Shown: in pieces, positions 1-6,166 of the stretch | How the letters are laid out: each line of letters opens with the position of its first letter | Numbering within the stretch: the first letter of the stretch is position 1 | Assembly (NCBI GenBank): GCA_025458665.1 | Contig: JALOSG010000113.1 | Location: 1-8,626, forward strand | Direction of reading: 5' to 3' | DNA: 8,626 nucleotides | Source: Serpentinimonas sp. | Lineage (GTDB): Bacteria > Pseudomonadota > Gammaproteobacteria > Burkholderiales > Burkholderiaceae_C | Translations under genes and position numbers: made by a program | Notes under the pieces: model-generated | What the model saw: only the letters and a program-made list of their open reading frames with translations | Told to the model about the DNA's origin: nothing | Database searches by the model: none

Positions 1-227
1 GAAGGGTGTTCTCCATGGAATCAAGGATTTGCGGGGGGAACCTCGAAATTTACTCCAACAACCCACCGGTGACAAAAGATTTCTACACCCGGAAACGCCG
101 GGGTAAAGCCGGTTTGTTCGGGGTTTAGGCCCAGCGCCAGAGCGTATAGGACGCATCTTACTGGCCGCCTACGGATAGGGGCAGTGGCCCATACGGGCCC
201 CAAGCTGCCACAAGGGGCTACAGGGGG
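1..227. other. Left-edge region with no assignable gene
   Basis: I see no convincing gene here. Short open frames exist on both strands; one plus frame is open from the left edge to a TAG at 126-128, but none gives a protein I recognise. The base composition is visibly less GC-rich than in the flanking genes. Just past the end of the HMA-like gene there is a small GC-rich inverted repeat (ggccc/gggcc, arms 186-190 and 195-199, 4-nt loop). Another lies at 88-102 (cccgg/ccggg, 5-nt loop). Neither has a T-run on either strand, so I do not call a terminator. A near-tandem duplication of aggggctac/agggggctac lies at 213-231 and overlaps the gene's stop codon. Confidence 0.5.
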
Positions 228-442
228 CTACACGTGCTCGGAACTGAAGCCAGCCTCTGCCACGGCGGCCTGCAGCTCCTCCACCGAGATCATGGGGGTA
301 TGGTCTATCCAGACGGTCTGTTGCGCCAAGTCCACATCCCCACATCCACCACGCCGATGCACGGCAGGTCCTGTAGTTCAAACACCACACGGTCGGCATC
401 TTCCTGGCTGTTCATGGCGGGTACGCGCAAGGTGGTTTCCAT
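228..442 (-). pseudogene. HMA-fold (heavy-metal-associated-like) small protein, frameshifted by an 8-bp tandem duplication
   Basis: The minus-strand ATG at 442-440 opens a frame that, as written, ends at TAG 307-305 after 45 residues. The first 34 residues look like the front of a small ferredoxin-like HMA domain (start METTLRVPAMNSQED, then a LPCIGVVDV strand). The next 11 residues (tail TWRNRPSG) do not fit. Plus-strand ccacatcc occurs twice in tandem at 332-339 and 340-347. Dropping one copy joins VVDV to DLAQQTVWIDHTPM and continues to ISVEELQAAVAEAGF, ending at TAG 230-228: 68 residues with the expected beta-alpha-beta-beta-alpha-beta pattern. The metal-binding M-x-C-x-x-C is absent (M-N-S-Q-E-D at 10-15), so metal transport or chaperoning is unlikely even for the intact form. 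The gene starts 11 bp after the ppc stop, with a weak purine-rich site (AAGAGAG), so it is probably cotranscribed with ppc. Its function is unknown. The duplication could be a true mutation or a sequence error. Confidence 0.8.
332..347. repeat. Exact 8-bp tandem duplication (ccacatcc x2)
   Basis: Two perfect adjacent copies of ccacatcc lie at 332-339 and 340-347, inside the HMA-like reading frame. Eight bases is not a multiple of three, so the second copy shifts the frame. Both flanking segments are coherent coding sequence if a single copy is present, which identifies the duplication as the lesion. Confidence 0.9.
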
Positions 443-453
443 GGGTGTCTCTC

Positions 454-3369
454 TTAGCCGGTGTTGCGCAGGCCAGCCGCAATGCCGTTGATGGAAATGT
501 GTATGCCCCGCTTCACTTTTTCGTCCTGGATGCCAGCGCGGTAGCGACCGATGAGTTCCACCTGCAGGTGGTGCAGCGGGTCTATGTAGGGGAAGCGGTG
601 TTCTATGGAGCGGGCCAGCGCGCGGTTGCCTGCCAGCCGTTCGGCCGCGCCGGTAATGAGGGTGAGGGCCTCCTGTGTGCGCTGCCATTCGGCCTCTATG
701 CGGCCAAACACCTGGCGGCGCAGGCGCTGGTCGGGCACCAGGCTGGCGTAGCGGGAGGCCAGAGACAGATCGCTCTTGGCCAGCACCATGTCCATGTTCG
801 ATAGCAGCGCGCTGAAAAAGGGCCACTGCCGGTGCATTTGCCGCAGCAGGGCGGCGCCTTCTTCGGCCGTGCCCTGGCGTTCGTGTTCGGCCAGCCACTG
901 CGCCACCGCGCTGCCAAAGCCGTACCAGCCGGGCAAGGTCAGGCGGCACTGGCCCCAGCTGAAGCCCCAGGGTATGGCGCGCAGGTCTTCAATGCGCTGG
1001 CTGGGCTTGCGCGAGGCAGGGCGCGAACCAATGTTCAGTTCGGCAATTTCCCGTATGGGCGTGGCGTTGAAGAAGTAGTCCCGGAAGCCCGGCGTTTCGT
1101 ACACCAGCGCGCGGTAGGCGGCCATGCTGGCCTGGGACAGGGCTTCGGCGGCTTGCAGAAACTTCTTGGGCACCGGCTTGGTGGGCGGCAGCAGGGTGGC
1201 CTCCAGCGTGGCGGCCACCAGGGTTTCCAGGTTGCGCCGGCCGATGTCGGGGTTGGCGTACTTGGAACCAATCACCTCGCCCTGTTCGGTCAGGCGTATT
1301 TGGCCGCGCACGGTGCCCGCCGGCTGCGCCAAGATGGCCTGGTAGCTGGGGCCGCCGCCGCGCCCCACGGTGCCACCCCGGCCGTGGAACATGCGCAGGC
1401 GCAGCGGGTGGCCCAGTTCCTGTCCCAGCTCATCGAACAGGCGCACCAGCGCGGTTTCGGCGCGGTACAGCTCCCAATTGCTGGTGAAAATGCCACCGTC
1501 CTTGTTGCTGTCGGAATAGCCCAGCATGATGTCCTGCTCGGCGTGCCGTGAATGTTCTGGCTGTTCCGCCTGTTCCGCTTGTTCCGTCTGTTCCGCATTC
1601 GCCGATGTGCTGGTAAGCCCCGCCGCCGCGCTGCGCTGCACCAGCGCGGCCACACCGGGCAGGCGGTAGAAGTCGCCCATGATGCGGGCGGCGTTGCGCA
1701 GGTCTTCGATGGTCTCGAACAGCGGCACCACAATCAGTTCGGCCACCGCGTCGTGGCCCAGCGTGCCGCGCAGCAGGCCCACCTCTTTTTGCAGCAGCAG
1801 CACTTCCAGCAAATCGCTCACGGTTTCCGTGTGGCTGATGATGGCGTGCCGTATGGCCGCCTTGCCGTAGCGCTGGCGCGCGTCGCGGGCGGCCTGGAAG
1901 ATGGCCAGTTCGCTCTGGGTGTGGGCGCTGTACTGGGCGCCGTGCACGCGCAGGCTGCGCGCATCGTTCAGCAGGCGCAGCAGCAGGGTCTGCTTCTCGG
2001 TCTCGTTCAGCGCGCTGTAGCCGGGCTCCACGCGGGCCTGGGCCAGCAAGTCGGCCACGGCGGCTTCGTGCATGTCGGAGCTTTGCCGCAAATCGATGGT
2101 GGCCAGGTGAAAGCCGAACACCTGTACGGCGCGCATGAGCGGCTGCAGGCGGGCCACGGCCAGAGCCTCGCAGCGCTGGGCCTGCAGGGAAGTGGCTATG
2201 GTTTGCAGGTCGGCCAGCAGTTCTTCGGCGCTGGTGTAGGGGTCTTGCGGGGCCACGGCGTGGCGCGCCGCTTCGCCTCCAGCCAAGTCCTTCAGCGTGG
2301 CGGCCAGGCGCGCGTACATGCCGGTCAGCGCGCGGCGGTAGGGCTCGTCCTGGCGGTGTTCGTTGGTGTCGGGCGAACGGTTGGCCAGGGCCTGCATGGC
2401 CGGCGTTACCGGCAACAGCATGGCCGACAGCGACAGTTCCGCCCCCAGCAAGTGCATTTCGGTCAGGTAGTGGCGCAGCGCCATGTCGGCCTGGCGGCTC
2501 AGGGCCAGTTGCAGGGTGGGCGCGGTCACGTTGGGGTTGCCGTCGCGGTCGCCACCTATCCACTGGCCCATGCGCAGGAACGGTGGCACTGGCGTGCCCA
2601 CGCCGCCCAGCGCCCGCTCCACATCGGCATACAGGCGGGGAATTTCGGGCAGGAAGGTGCTGCGGTAGTGGGCCAGCGCGTTCTCTATCTCGTCGGCCAC
2701 GGTGAGCTTGGTGAAGCGCAGCAGGCGGGTGTGCCACAGCTGGGTGATGCGGGCGCGCAGCTGCGCATCGATGTGTTCCAGCGTGCGGGGCAGGGCGTCG
2801 GGGGCGTCGCGCTCGGCCAGCAGGCGGGCAATGTCGCGCTCGGCATCGAGGATGCTTTTGCGCTGCACCTCGGTGGGGTGGGCGGTGAGCACGGGGGAGA
2901 CGTGGCAGCTCTCCAGCGTGCGGGCCAGCACTTCGGTGCCCACGCCGGCCTTTTTCATGCGCTGCCAGGTGTGCGCCAGGCTGCCTTCCTGCACATGGCC
3001 AGCGCGTTCGTGCAGCGCACGGCGGCGTATGTGGTGCCGGTCCTCGGCCAGGTTGGCCAGGTGGCTGAAGTAGGTGAAGGCGCGGATCACGCTCACGGCC
3101 TGGTCGTTGCTCAGGCCTTTCAGGAGCTTTTTCAGCGCGCGGTCGGCGGCGTGGTCGGCGTCGCGGCGGAAGGCCACCGAGAGCTGCCGTATCTGCTCCA
3201 CCAGGTTGAACGTGGCGCCGCCCTCGTGCTCGCGGATCACATCGCCCAGCAGACGGCCCAGCAGGCGGATGTCTTCAATGAGCGGCTGGTCTTTGTGGGC
3301 CGCAGCGACAGGAGCGGCGGGGGCTTTGGCAGTGGGAGTGGCAGTGGGAGTGGGGCGGCGTGCAGGCAT
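454..3369 (-). CDS. ppc: Phosphoenolpyruvate carboxylase
   Basis: Cytoplasmic anaplerotic enzyme (EC 4.1.1.31) that makes oxaloacetate and phosphate from PEP and bicarbonate, refilling the TCA cycle. It has 971 residues; E. coli Ppc has 883. Family signatures are in order: VLTAHPTEVQRKS with the first catalytic His at 164; GGDRDGNPNVT at 272-282; DLRQSSDMHE near 426-435; MLGYSDSNKDGG at 615-626; the glycine-rich active-site loop FHGRGGTVGRGGGPSY at 661-676 with His662; GSRPASRK at 781-788; and the usual C-terminal NTG. All key residues look intact. The extra length comes from an Ala/Pro/Thr-rich N-terminal extension of about 27 residues and an Ala-Glu-Gln repeat at 592-606 just before the MLGYSDS strand. 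The ATG at 3369 has no clear Shine-Dalgarno, and the next Met is far inside the protein, so this start is the best available but the extension is uncertain. The gene lies 80 bp after the P-loop gene on the same strand and may be read from that gene's promoter or its own; no good promoter is visible in the gap. Confidence 0.97.
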   Translation of the reverse strand: MPARRPTPTATPTAKAPAAPVAAAHKDQPLIEDIRLLGRLLGDVIREHEGGATFNLVEQIRQLSVAFRRDADHAADRALKKLLKGLSNDQAVSVIRAFTYFSHLANLAEDRHHIRRRALHERAGHVQEGSLAHTWQRMKKAGVGTEVLARTLESCHVSPVLTAHPTEVQRKSILDAERDIARLLAERDAPDALPRTLEHIDAQLRARITQLWHTRLLRFTKLTVADEIENALAHYRSTFLPEIPRLYADVERALGGVGTPVPPFLRMGQWIGGDRDGNPNVTAPTLQLALSRQADMALRHYLTEMHLLGAELSLSAMLLPVTPAMQALANRSPDTNEHRQDEPYRRALTGMYARLAATLKDLAGGEAARHAVAPQDPYTSAEELLADLQTIATSLQAQRCEALAVARLQPLMRAVQVFGFHLATIDLRQSSDMHEAAVADLLAQARVEPGYSALNETEKQTLLLRLLNDARSLRVHGAQYSAHTQSELAIFQAARDARQRYGKAAIRHAIISHTETVSDLLEVLLLQKEVGLLRGTLGHDAVAELIVVPLFETIEDLRNAARIMGDFYRLPGVAALVQRSAAAGLTSTSANAEQTEQAEQAEQPEHSRHAEQDIMLGYSDSNKDGGIFTSNWELYRAETALVRLFDELGQELGHPLRLRMFHGRGGTVGRGGGPSYQAILAQPAGTVRGQIRLTEQGEVIGSKYANPDIGRRNLETLVAATLEATLLPPTKPVPKKFLQAAEALSQASMAAYRALVYETPGFRDYFFNATPIREIAELNIGSRPASRKPSQRIEDLRAIPWGFSWGQCRLTLPGWYGFGSAVAQWLAEHERQGTAEEGAALLRQMHRQWPFFSALLSNMDMVLAKSDLSLASRYASLVPDQRLRRQVFGRIEAEWQRTQEALTLITGAAERLAGNRALARSIEHRFPYIDPLHHLQVELIGRYRAGIQDEKVKRGIHISINGIAAGLRNTG
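1553..1597. repeat. 9-bp minisatellite inside ppc (five units of about tgttccgcn)
   Basis: Five head-to-tail 9-bp units run from 1553 to 1597 (plus strand tgttctggc, tgttccgcc, tgttccgct, tgttccgtc, tgttccgca). On the coding strand they give AEQ-TEQ-AEQ-AEQ-PEH, residues 592-606 of PEP carboxylase. Because the unit is three codons, copy-number changes keep the frame. The insertion falls in a linker before the conserved MLGYSDSNKDGG segment. Confidence 0.9.
3328..3351. repeat. Perfect 12-bp tandem repeat near the ppc start
   Basis: ggcagtgggagt occurs twice in direct succession at 3328-3339 and 3340-3351. On the coding strand it encodes TPTA-TPTA, residues 7-14 of PEP carboxylase, in the low-complexity N-terminal extension. 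It is in frame and copy-number change would be tolerated. Confidence 0.85.
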
Positions 3370-3449
3370 GGCCGCTTATTGTGCAAGATGCGCGCCAGCG
3401 CGTGCCTTACTCACCGCCTGCCCACCAACCGCCTGCTTCCTGAGCCGCG

Positions 3450-4046
3450 TCAGCTCTGGCCCAGCGTGGCCGCAAACGCTTCAATGGCGGAATGCGAGGG
3501 CGGCAGTTCCGTGAACCTGATGCCTTCGCGCACCAGCAGGCCGCGCATGTCGGCGTCCATGGCGCGGGCCTGTTCCTCGTCCTGGAAGCGGCCGGAGCGC
3601 ACGTACTTCTTCTCCGGGTCGCGCTTCACCAGCACGTTCACGTTGTTGCACTGGTGGTACCACTCCAGGATCTGCTTGCGCGTCTTGGCCACATCGCAAA
3701 TGTTGTCGGGGTAGGTCTCGTTGTAGTACAGCAGTTGCGGCAGGGAGCATTCCGTCACCAGGAACTGCACCTGCCCATCGAGCACTTCAATCATCCGGTA
3801 CTGCTGCTGCGCGATGAAGTACTGGTTGCGCAGGGGTTCGAAGTCCTTTTGCCACACCAGCGTCTTGGCAAAGTCGGGAATGGTTTCCACCGTTTTGTGG
3901 CGCAGGTGCAGGTTGAGCACGATGGCCGCCGAGTAGAGGGATTTGTCGCTGCCGGGCCCGCCAATGATGTTGATGATCTTGGTGGGGTAGATGCGCAGCT
4001 TGTTCTCGGGCAAGTGGTTGCTCACATAGGCGTAGCGCAGGGTCAT
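3450..4046 (-). CDS. Phage-type P-loop NTPase/kinase-like protein with degenerate nucleotide-binding motifs
   Basis: Cytoplasmic protein of 198 residues; I cannot name a precise function. It has the layout of the small AAA/kinase-like ATPases common in large tailed phages: an N-terminal strand KIINIIGG leading into a P-loop (29-36), a helix, then ETIPDFAKTLVW where phage relatives have a VTEFAKDL-like segment. A Walker B-like strand, QFLVTECSL (94-102), follows. A basic lid KKYVRSGRFQDEEQA (146-160) and a C-terminal helix/strand complete the pattern. The P-loop reads GGPGSDKS: the final Gly before Lys-Ser is Asp (codon GAC). The usual Asp of the Walker B segment (VTDSPL-type) is Glu. The Lys and Ser are kept. 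The start at 4046 is preceded by GGAG with 7-nt spacing; an upstream ATG at 4184 would add 46 residues resembling translated leader, so I reject it. The gene is upstream of ppc on the same strand and divergent from mcp. Family assignment is from remembered motif patterns; activity is uncertain. Confidence 0.8.
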   Translation of the reverse strand: MTLRYAYVSNHLPENKLRIYPTKIINIIGGPGSDKSLYSAAIVLNLHLRHKTVETIPDFAKTLVWQKDFEPLRNQYFIAQQQYRMIEVLDGQVQFLVTECSLPQLLYYNETYPDNICDVAKTRKQILEWYHQCNNVNVLVKRDPEKKYVRSGRFQDEEQARAMDADMRGLLVREGIRFTELPPSHSAIEAFAATLGQS

Positions 4047-4165
4047 GGTGGTCTCCGGTGGCGGCGACTCCAGCATAGCGCCGGGTGTCAGGCTTGGGCA
4101 AGCAGAAATGCGTCGATTCTTGCGTAAATGATACAAAAATGGCGGGCGGTCTGTGCCCACCAGGG

Positions 4166-4179
4166 GGACCCTTGGGTCC
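4166..4179. repeat. Inverted repeat ggaccc-tt-gggtcc in the divergent intergenic region
   Basis: Two 6-bp arms (4166-4171 and 4174-4179) are perfect complements separated by only two bases. This suits a dimeric regulator site better than a transcribed hairpin. It lies between the P-loop gene start and the rightward promoter. No regulator can be named. Confidence 0.35.
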
Positions 4180-4181
4180 TT

Positions 4182-4196
4182 CAATGCCTTTCATTG
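4182..4196. repeat. Inverted repeat caatg-N5-cattg upstream of the mcp promoter
   Basis: Five-bp complementary arms at 4182-4186 and 4192-4196 are separated by cctttt-like sequence (ccttt). The centre lies about 28 bp upstream of the -35 hexamer, an activator-like position. Arms this short occur often by chance. Confidence 0.25.
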
Positions 4197-4216
4197 GCAA
4201 AATCTAACAGCTTTAA

Positions 4217-4245
4217 TTGCATAAATGAAACTAAAAATGTATAAT
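4217..4245 (+). promoter_or_regulatory. Sigma-70-type promoter for mcp-cheW
   Basis: A -35 TTGCAT at 4217-4222 and a perfect -10 TATAAT at 4240-4245 are separated by exactly 17 bp in an AT-rich stretch that stands out from the GC-rich genes. Transcription would begin near 4252, giving a leader of about 39 nt before the mcp ATG. No sigma-28 (flagellar/chemotaxis class) promoter pattern was found, so the pair looks housekeeping-transcribed. Confidence 0.8.
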
Positions 4246-4262
4246 TCGCCACATCGGTAAAA

Positions 4263-4275
4263 TTGATATTATCAA
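4263..4275. promoter_or_regulatory. Perfect palindrome ttgata-t-tatcaa touching the mcp ribosome binding site
   Basis: Six-bp arms at 4263-4268 and 4270-4275 surround a single central base. The palindrome sits just downstream of the predicted transcription start and its right end supplies the first two A of the Shine-Dalgarno AAAGGAG (4274-4280). With a 1-nt centre it is more plausible as a repressor operator than as an RNA hairpin. The regulator is unknown. Confidence 0.4.
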
Positions 4276-4280
4276 AGGAG
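4274..4280 (+). promoter_or_regulatory. Shine-Dalgarno AAAGGAG for mcp
   Basis: A strong match to the 16S 3' end lies 10 nt before the ATG at 4291. An earlier ATG at 4283 is only 2 nt away and hits a stop after three codons (ATG-TCA-TCA-TGA), with the TGA overlapping the true ATG. The 4291 start is therefore the only productive one. Confidence 0.8.
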
Positions 4281-4290
4281 CGATGTCATC

Positions 4291-6147
4291 ATGATCAGCT
4301 TGCGCAAAGCGCCGATACGGCGACAGATATTCACCTTCATGCTGGCGGCCTTGCTGCTCATGGGGCTGTTGGCCGGTGCGGCCATGTGGGCACTCACGCA
4401 GGTGGGTGAGATTGCCGAACAGACCCAGAAAGTGACGGCGGCGCGGCTGAAGACCTCCAACGACCTGGTGGACTACATCAACATGCGCGGCGTGGCCACG
4501 CTGAACATGGCCCTGGCGACCACCGACACCAGCCGTCAGCAGCAGCGTGTGGCGTACGACAGCGCCCAGGCTGACATAGAAAAAACGCTGCAGCAGTTGC
4601 GCGAGATGCCGGTGGGAGGCAACAGCGAGGCCACCGCCCTGCTGGCCCGTGTGCAGGCCACCGAAAACGAACTCAGCCCGGTGGTGCAGCGCGTGGTGCA
4701 GTTGCTGGAGCGTGGGGATGCCGAGGCCGCGGTGCAGCAGATCAACGCCGAGGGCCAGCCGCTGCTGGATCGGTTGGTCAAGGACATCTTGGCTTTGATT
4801 GCCTCCGAAGAGCGCGCTTCCCAGGCCGATCTGGCCCGTATTCTCCTGGTGGACCGCAATGCCAAGGTCACTGTGACCGTGCTGGGGGTGGGCGCCATTG
4901 CGCTGCTGTTGGTGCTGGGCCTGTTCATTACCAACGGGCTGGTGCGCAGTGCCGGCCGGGCAGTGGAGGCCGTGGAGAAGATGGCCGCCGGCGACCTGAC
5001 CATTGAACTCGCCGTGGACGGCAACAGCGAGCCCGACCGCGTGCTCAAGGCACTCAACACCATGGCCGCAGGCCTGCGCAACACCCTCATCACCGTGCGC
5101 AACGCGTCCGACGAGATCGGCAGCTCCAGCAGCGAAGTGGCCCTGGGCTCCACCGACCTGTCCCAGCGCACCGAACAGGCCGCTGCCAGTCTGGAGGAGA
5201 CCGCCAGCAGCATGGAGGAACTGACCGCTACCGTGCGCCAGACCAGCGAGTCCGCCCGCCAGGCCAACCAACTGGCGTCCAACGCCGCTCAGGTGGCCCA
5301 GCACGGCGGTGAGGTGGTGGGCCAGGTGGTGGCCACCATGAGCGAGATCAACCAGTCCAGCGCGAAGATCAGCGACATCATTGGCGTGATCGACGGGATT
5401 GCCTTCCAGACCAACATCCTCGCGCTCAATGCGGCCGTGGAAGCCGCCCGTGCAGGCGACCAGGGCCGTGGCTTTGCCGTGGTGGCGGGCGAGGTACGCA
5501 ACCTGGCGCAGCGCAGTGCGCAGGCAGCCAAGGAAATCAAGCAGCTCATTGGCGACTCGGTGACCAAGGTGGAAGCTGGCACACAGCTGGTGGGCGAAGC
5601 CGGCAAGACCATTGCCGAAGTGGTGGGCAGCGCCCGCCGGGTGAGCGACATCGTGGCCGAGATCATGGCCGCCTCCAATGAACAGGCCGACGGCATTGCC
5701 CAGGTGAACGTGGCCGTGAGCCAGATGGACCAGGTGACACAGCAGAACGCCGCGCTGGTGGAAGAGTCTTCTGCCGCCGCAGAAAGCCTCCAGGGCCAGG
5801 CCCAGCGGCTGCGCGAAGCGGTGGCGGTATTCCGCCTGGATGCCAGCGGGCACGCACTGGCCCGAAGCGCGCCGTCGGCGGCCGCGCCGAGCAGCCGCCC
5901 GGCGCAGGCAGCCCCGGTGTTCCGTGGCACGCCGCGCGTGGAAGCCCCGACTGAAAGTGGCGTGAAGCTTCTGGGGGGCAGCCCGCTGGCTCCGTCTGGC
6001 ATGCAGATCAAGGTGCCGCTGCGAGTGCCCTCCAAGTCCACCCCTGCCCAGCCCACCCCTGCCCAGCGTACCCGCGCATTGCGCCCCAACGCCAACGCCA
6101 CCGCCACCGCCACCGCCGAGGCGGAGGGCGAATGGGCCAACTTCTAA
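4291..6147 (+). CDS. Methyl-accepting chemotaxis protein (transmembrane chemoreceptor)
   Basis: Inner-membrane chemoreceptor of 618 residues that passes periplasmic ligand signals to CheA through CheW. Order of parts: short basic N-terminus; TM1 about 13-35; helical periplasmic domain 36-192, consistent with a four-helix-bundle sensor; TM2 about 193-215; HAMP about 215-268 (with VEKMAAGDL); cytoplasmic coiled coil with its hairpin tip at about 360-400, containing the invariant GIAFQTNILALNAAVEAAR core. Candidate methylation Glu pairs lie around 299-313 (SLEETASSMEEL) and about 490-498 (VEESSAAAE). After the signalling domain (about 515) there is a roughly 100-residue Ala/Pro-rich linker ending in EWANF, an xWxxF pentapeptide like the CheR/CheB tether of Tar/Tsr. 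The linker is encoded partly by short tandem repeats. The ligand cannot be read from the sequence. cheW follows 19 bp downstream. Confidence 0.96.
   Translation: MISLRKAPIRRQIFTFMLAALLLMGLLAGAAMWALTQVGEIAEQTQKVTAARLKTSNDLVDYINMRGVATLNMALATTDTSRQQQRVAYDSAQADIEKTLQQLREMPVGGNSEATALLARVQATENELSPVVQRVVQLLERGDAEAAVQQINAEGQPLLDRLVKDILALIASEERASQADLARILLVDRNAKVTVTVLGVGAIALLLVLGLFITNGLVRSAGRAVEAVEKMAAGDLTIELAVDGNSEPDRVLKALNTMAAGLRNTLITVRNASDEIGSSSSEVALGSTDLSQRTEQAAASLEETASSMEELTATVRQTSESARQANQLASNAAQVAQHGGEVVGQVVATMSEINQSSAKISDIIGVIDGIAFQTNILALNAAVEAARAGDQGRGFAVVAGEVRNLAQRSAQAAKEIKQLIGDSVTKVEAGTQLVGEAGKTIAEVVGSARRVSDIVAEIMAASNEQADGIAQVNVAVSQMDQVTQQNAALVEESSAAAESLQGQAQRLREAVAVFRLDASGHALARSAPSAAAPSSRPAQAAPVFRGTPRVEAPTESGVKLLGGSPLAPSGMQIKVPLRVPSKSTPAQPTPAQRTRALRPNANATATATAEAEGEWANF
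6038..6066. repeat. 15-bp period direct repeat in the mcp linker
   Basis: ccacccctgcccag occurs at 6038-6051 and again at 6053-6066 with a 15-bp period. It encodes two copies of a Pro-Thr-Pro-Ala-Gln-like unit in the flexible C-terminal linker of the chemoreceptor. Confidence 0.8.
6088..6117. repeat. Hexameric tandem repeat (aacgcc/accgcc, five units) in the mcp linker
   Basis: Units aacgcc, aacgcc, accgcc, accgcc, accgcc run from 6088 to 6117 and encode NANATATATA just before the acidic stretch and the final EWANF. The unit is two codons, so slippage would change tether length without shifting the frame. Confidence 0.85.
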
Positions 6148-6166
6148 CCCCGGGAGACCCTGAACC

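Noticed and set aside
186..199. GC hairpin as a terminator for the ppc/HMA unit
   Set aside because: The stem is only 5 bp and no T-run follows on either strand.
21..203. A 60-residue minus-strand frame after the HMA-like gene
   Set aside because: No domain, no Shine-Dalgarno and no coding-like composition.
184..804. A 206-residue plus-strand frame
   Set aside because: Overlaps both the HMA-like gene and the ppc 3' end in antisense; no domain.
1552..3714. A 720-residue plus-strand open frame opposite ppc
   Set aside because: It lies antisense to a clear PEP carboxylase and across the P-loop gene. Its product is Gly/Gln/His/Val-rich without domains, as expected from the opposite strand of GC-rich coding DNA.
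4047..4184. Upstream ATG at 4184 as the P-loop gene start
   Set aside because: The added 46 residues look like translated leader, while the ATG at 4046 has a well-placed GGAG.
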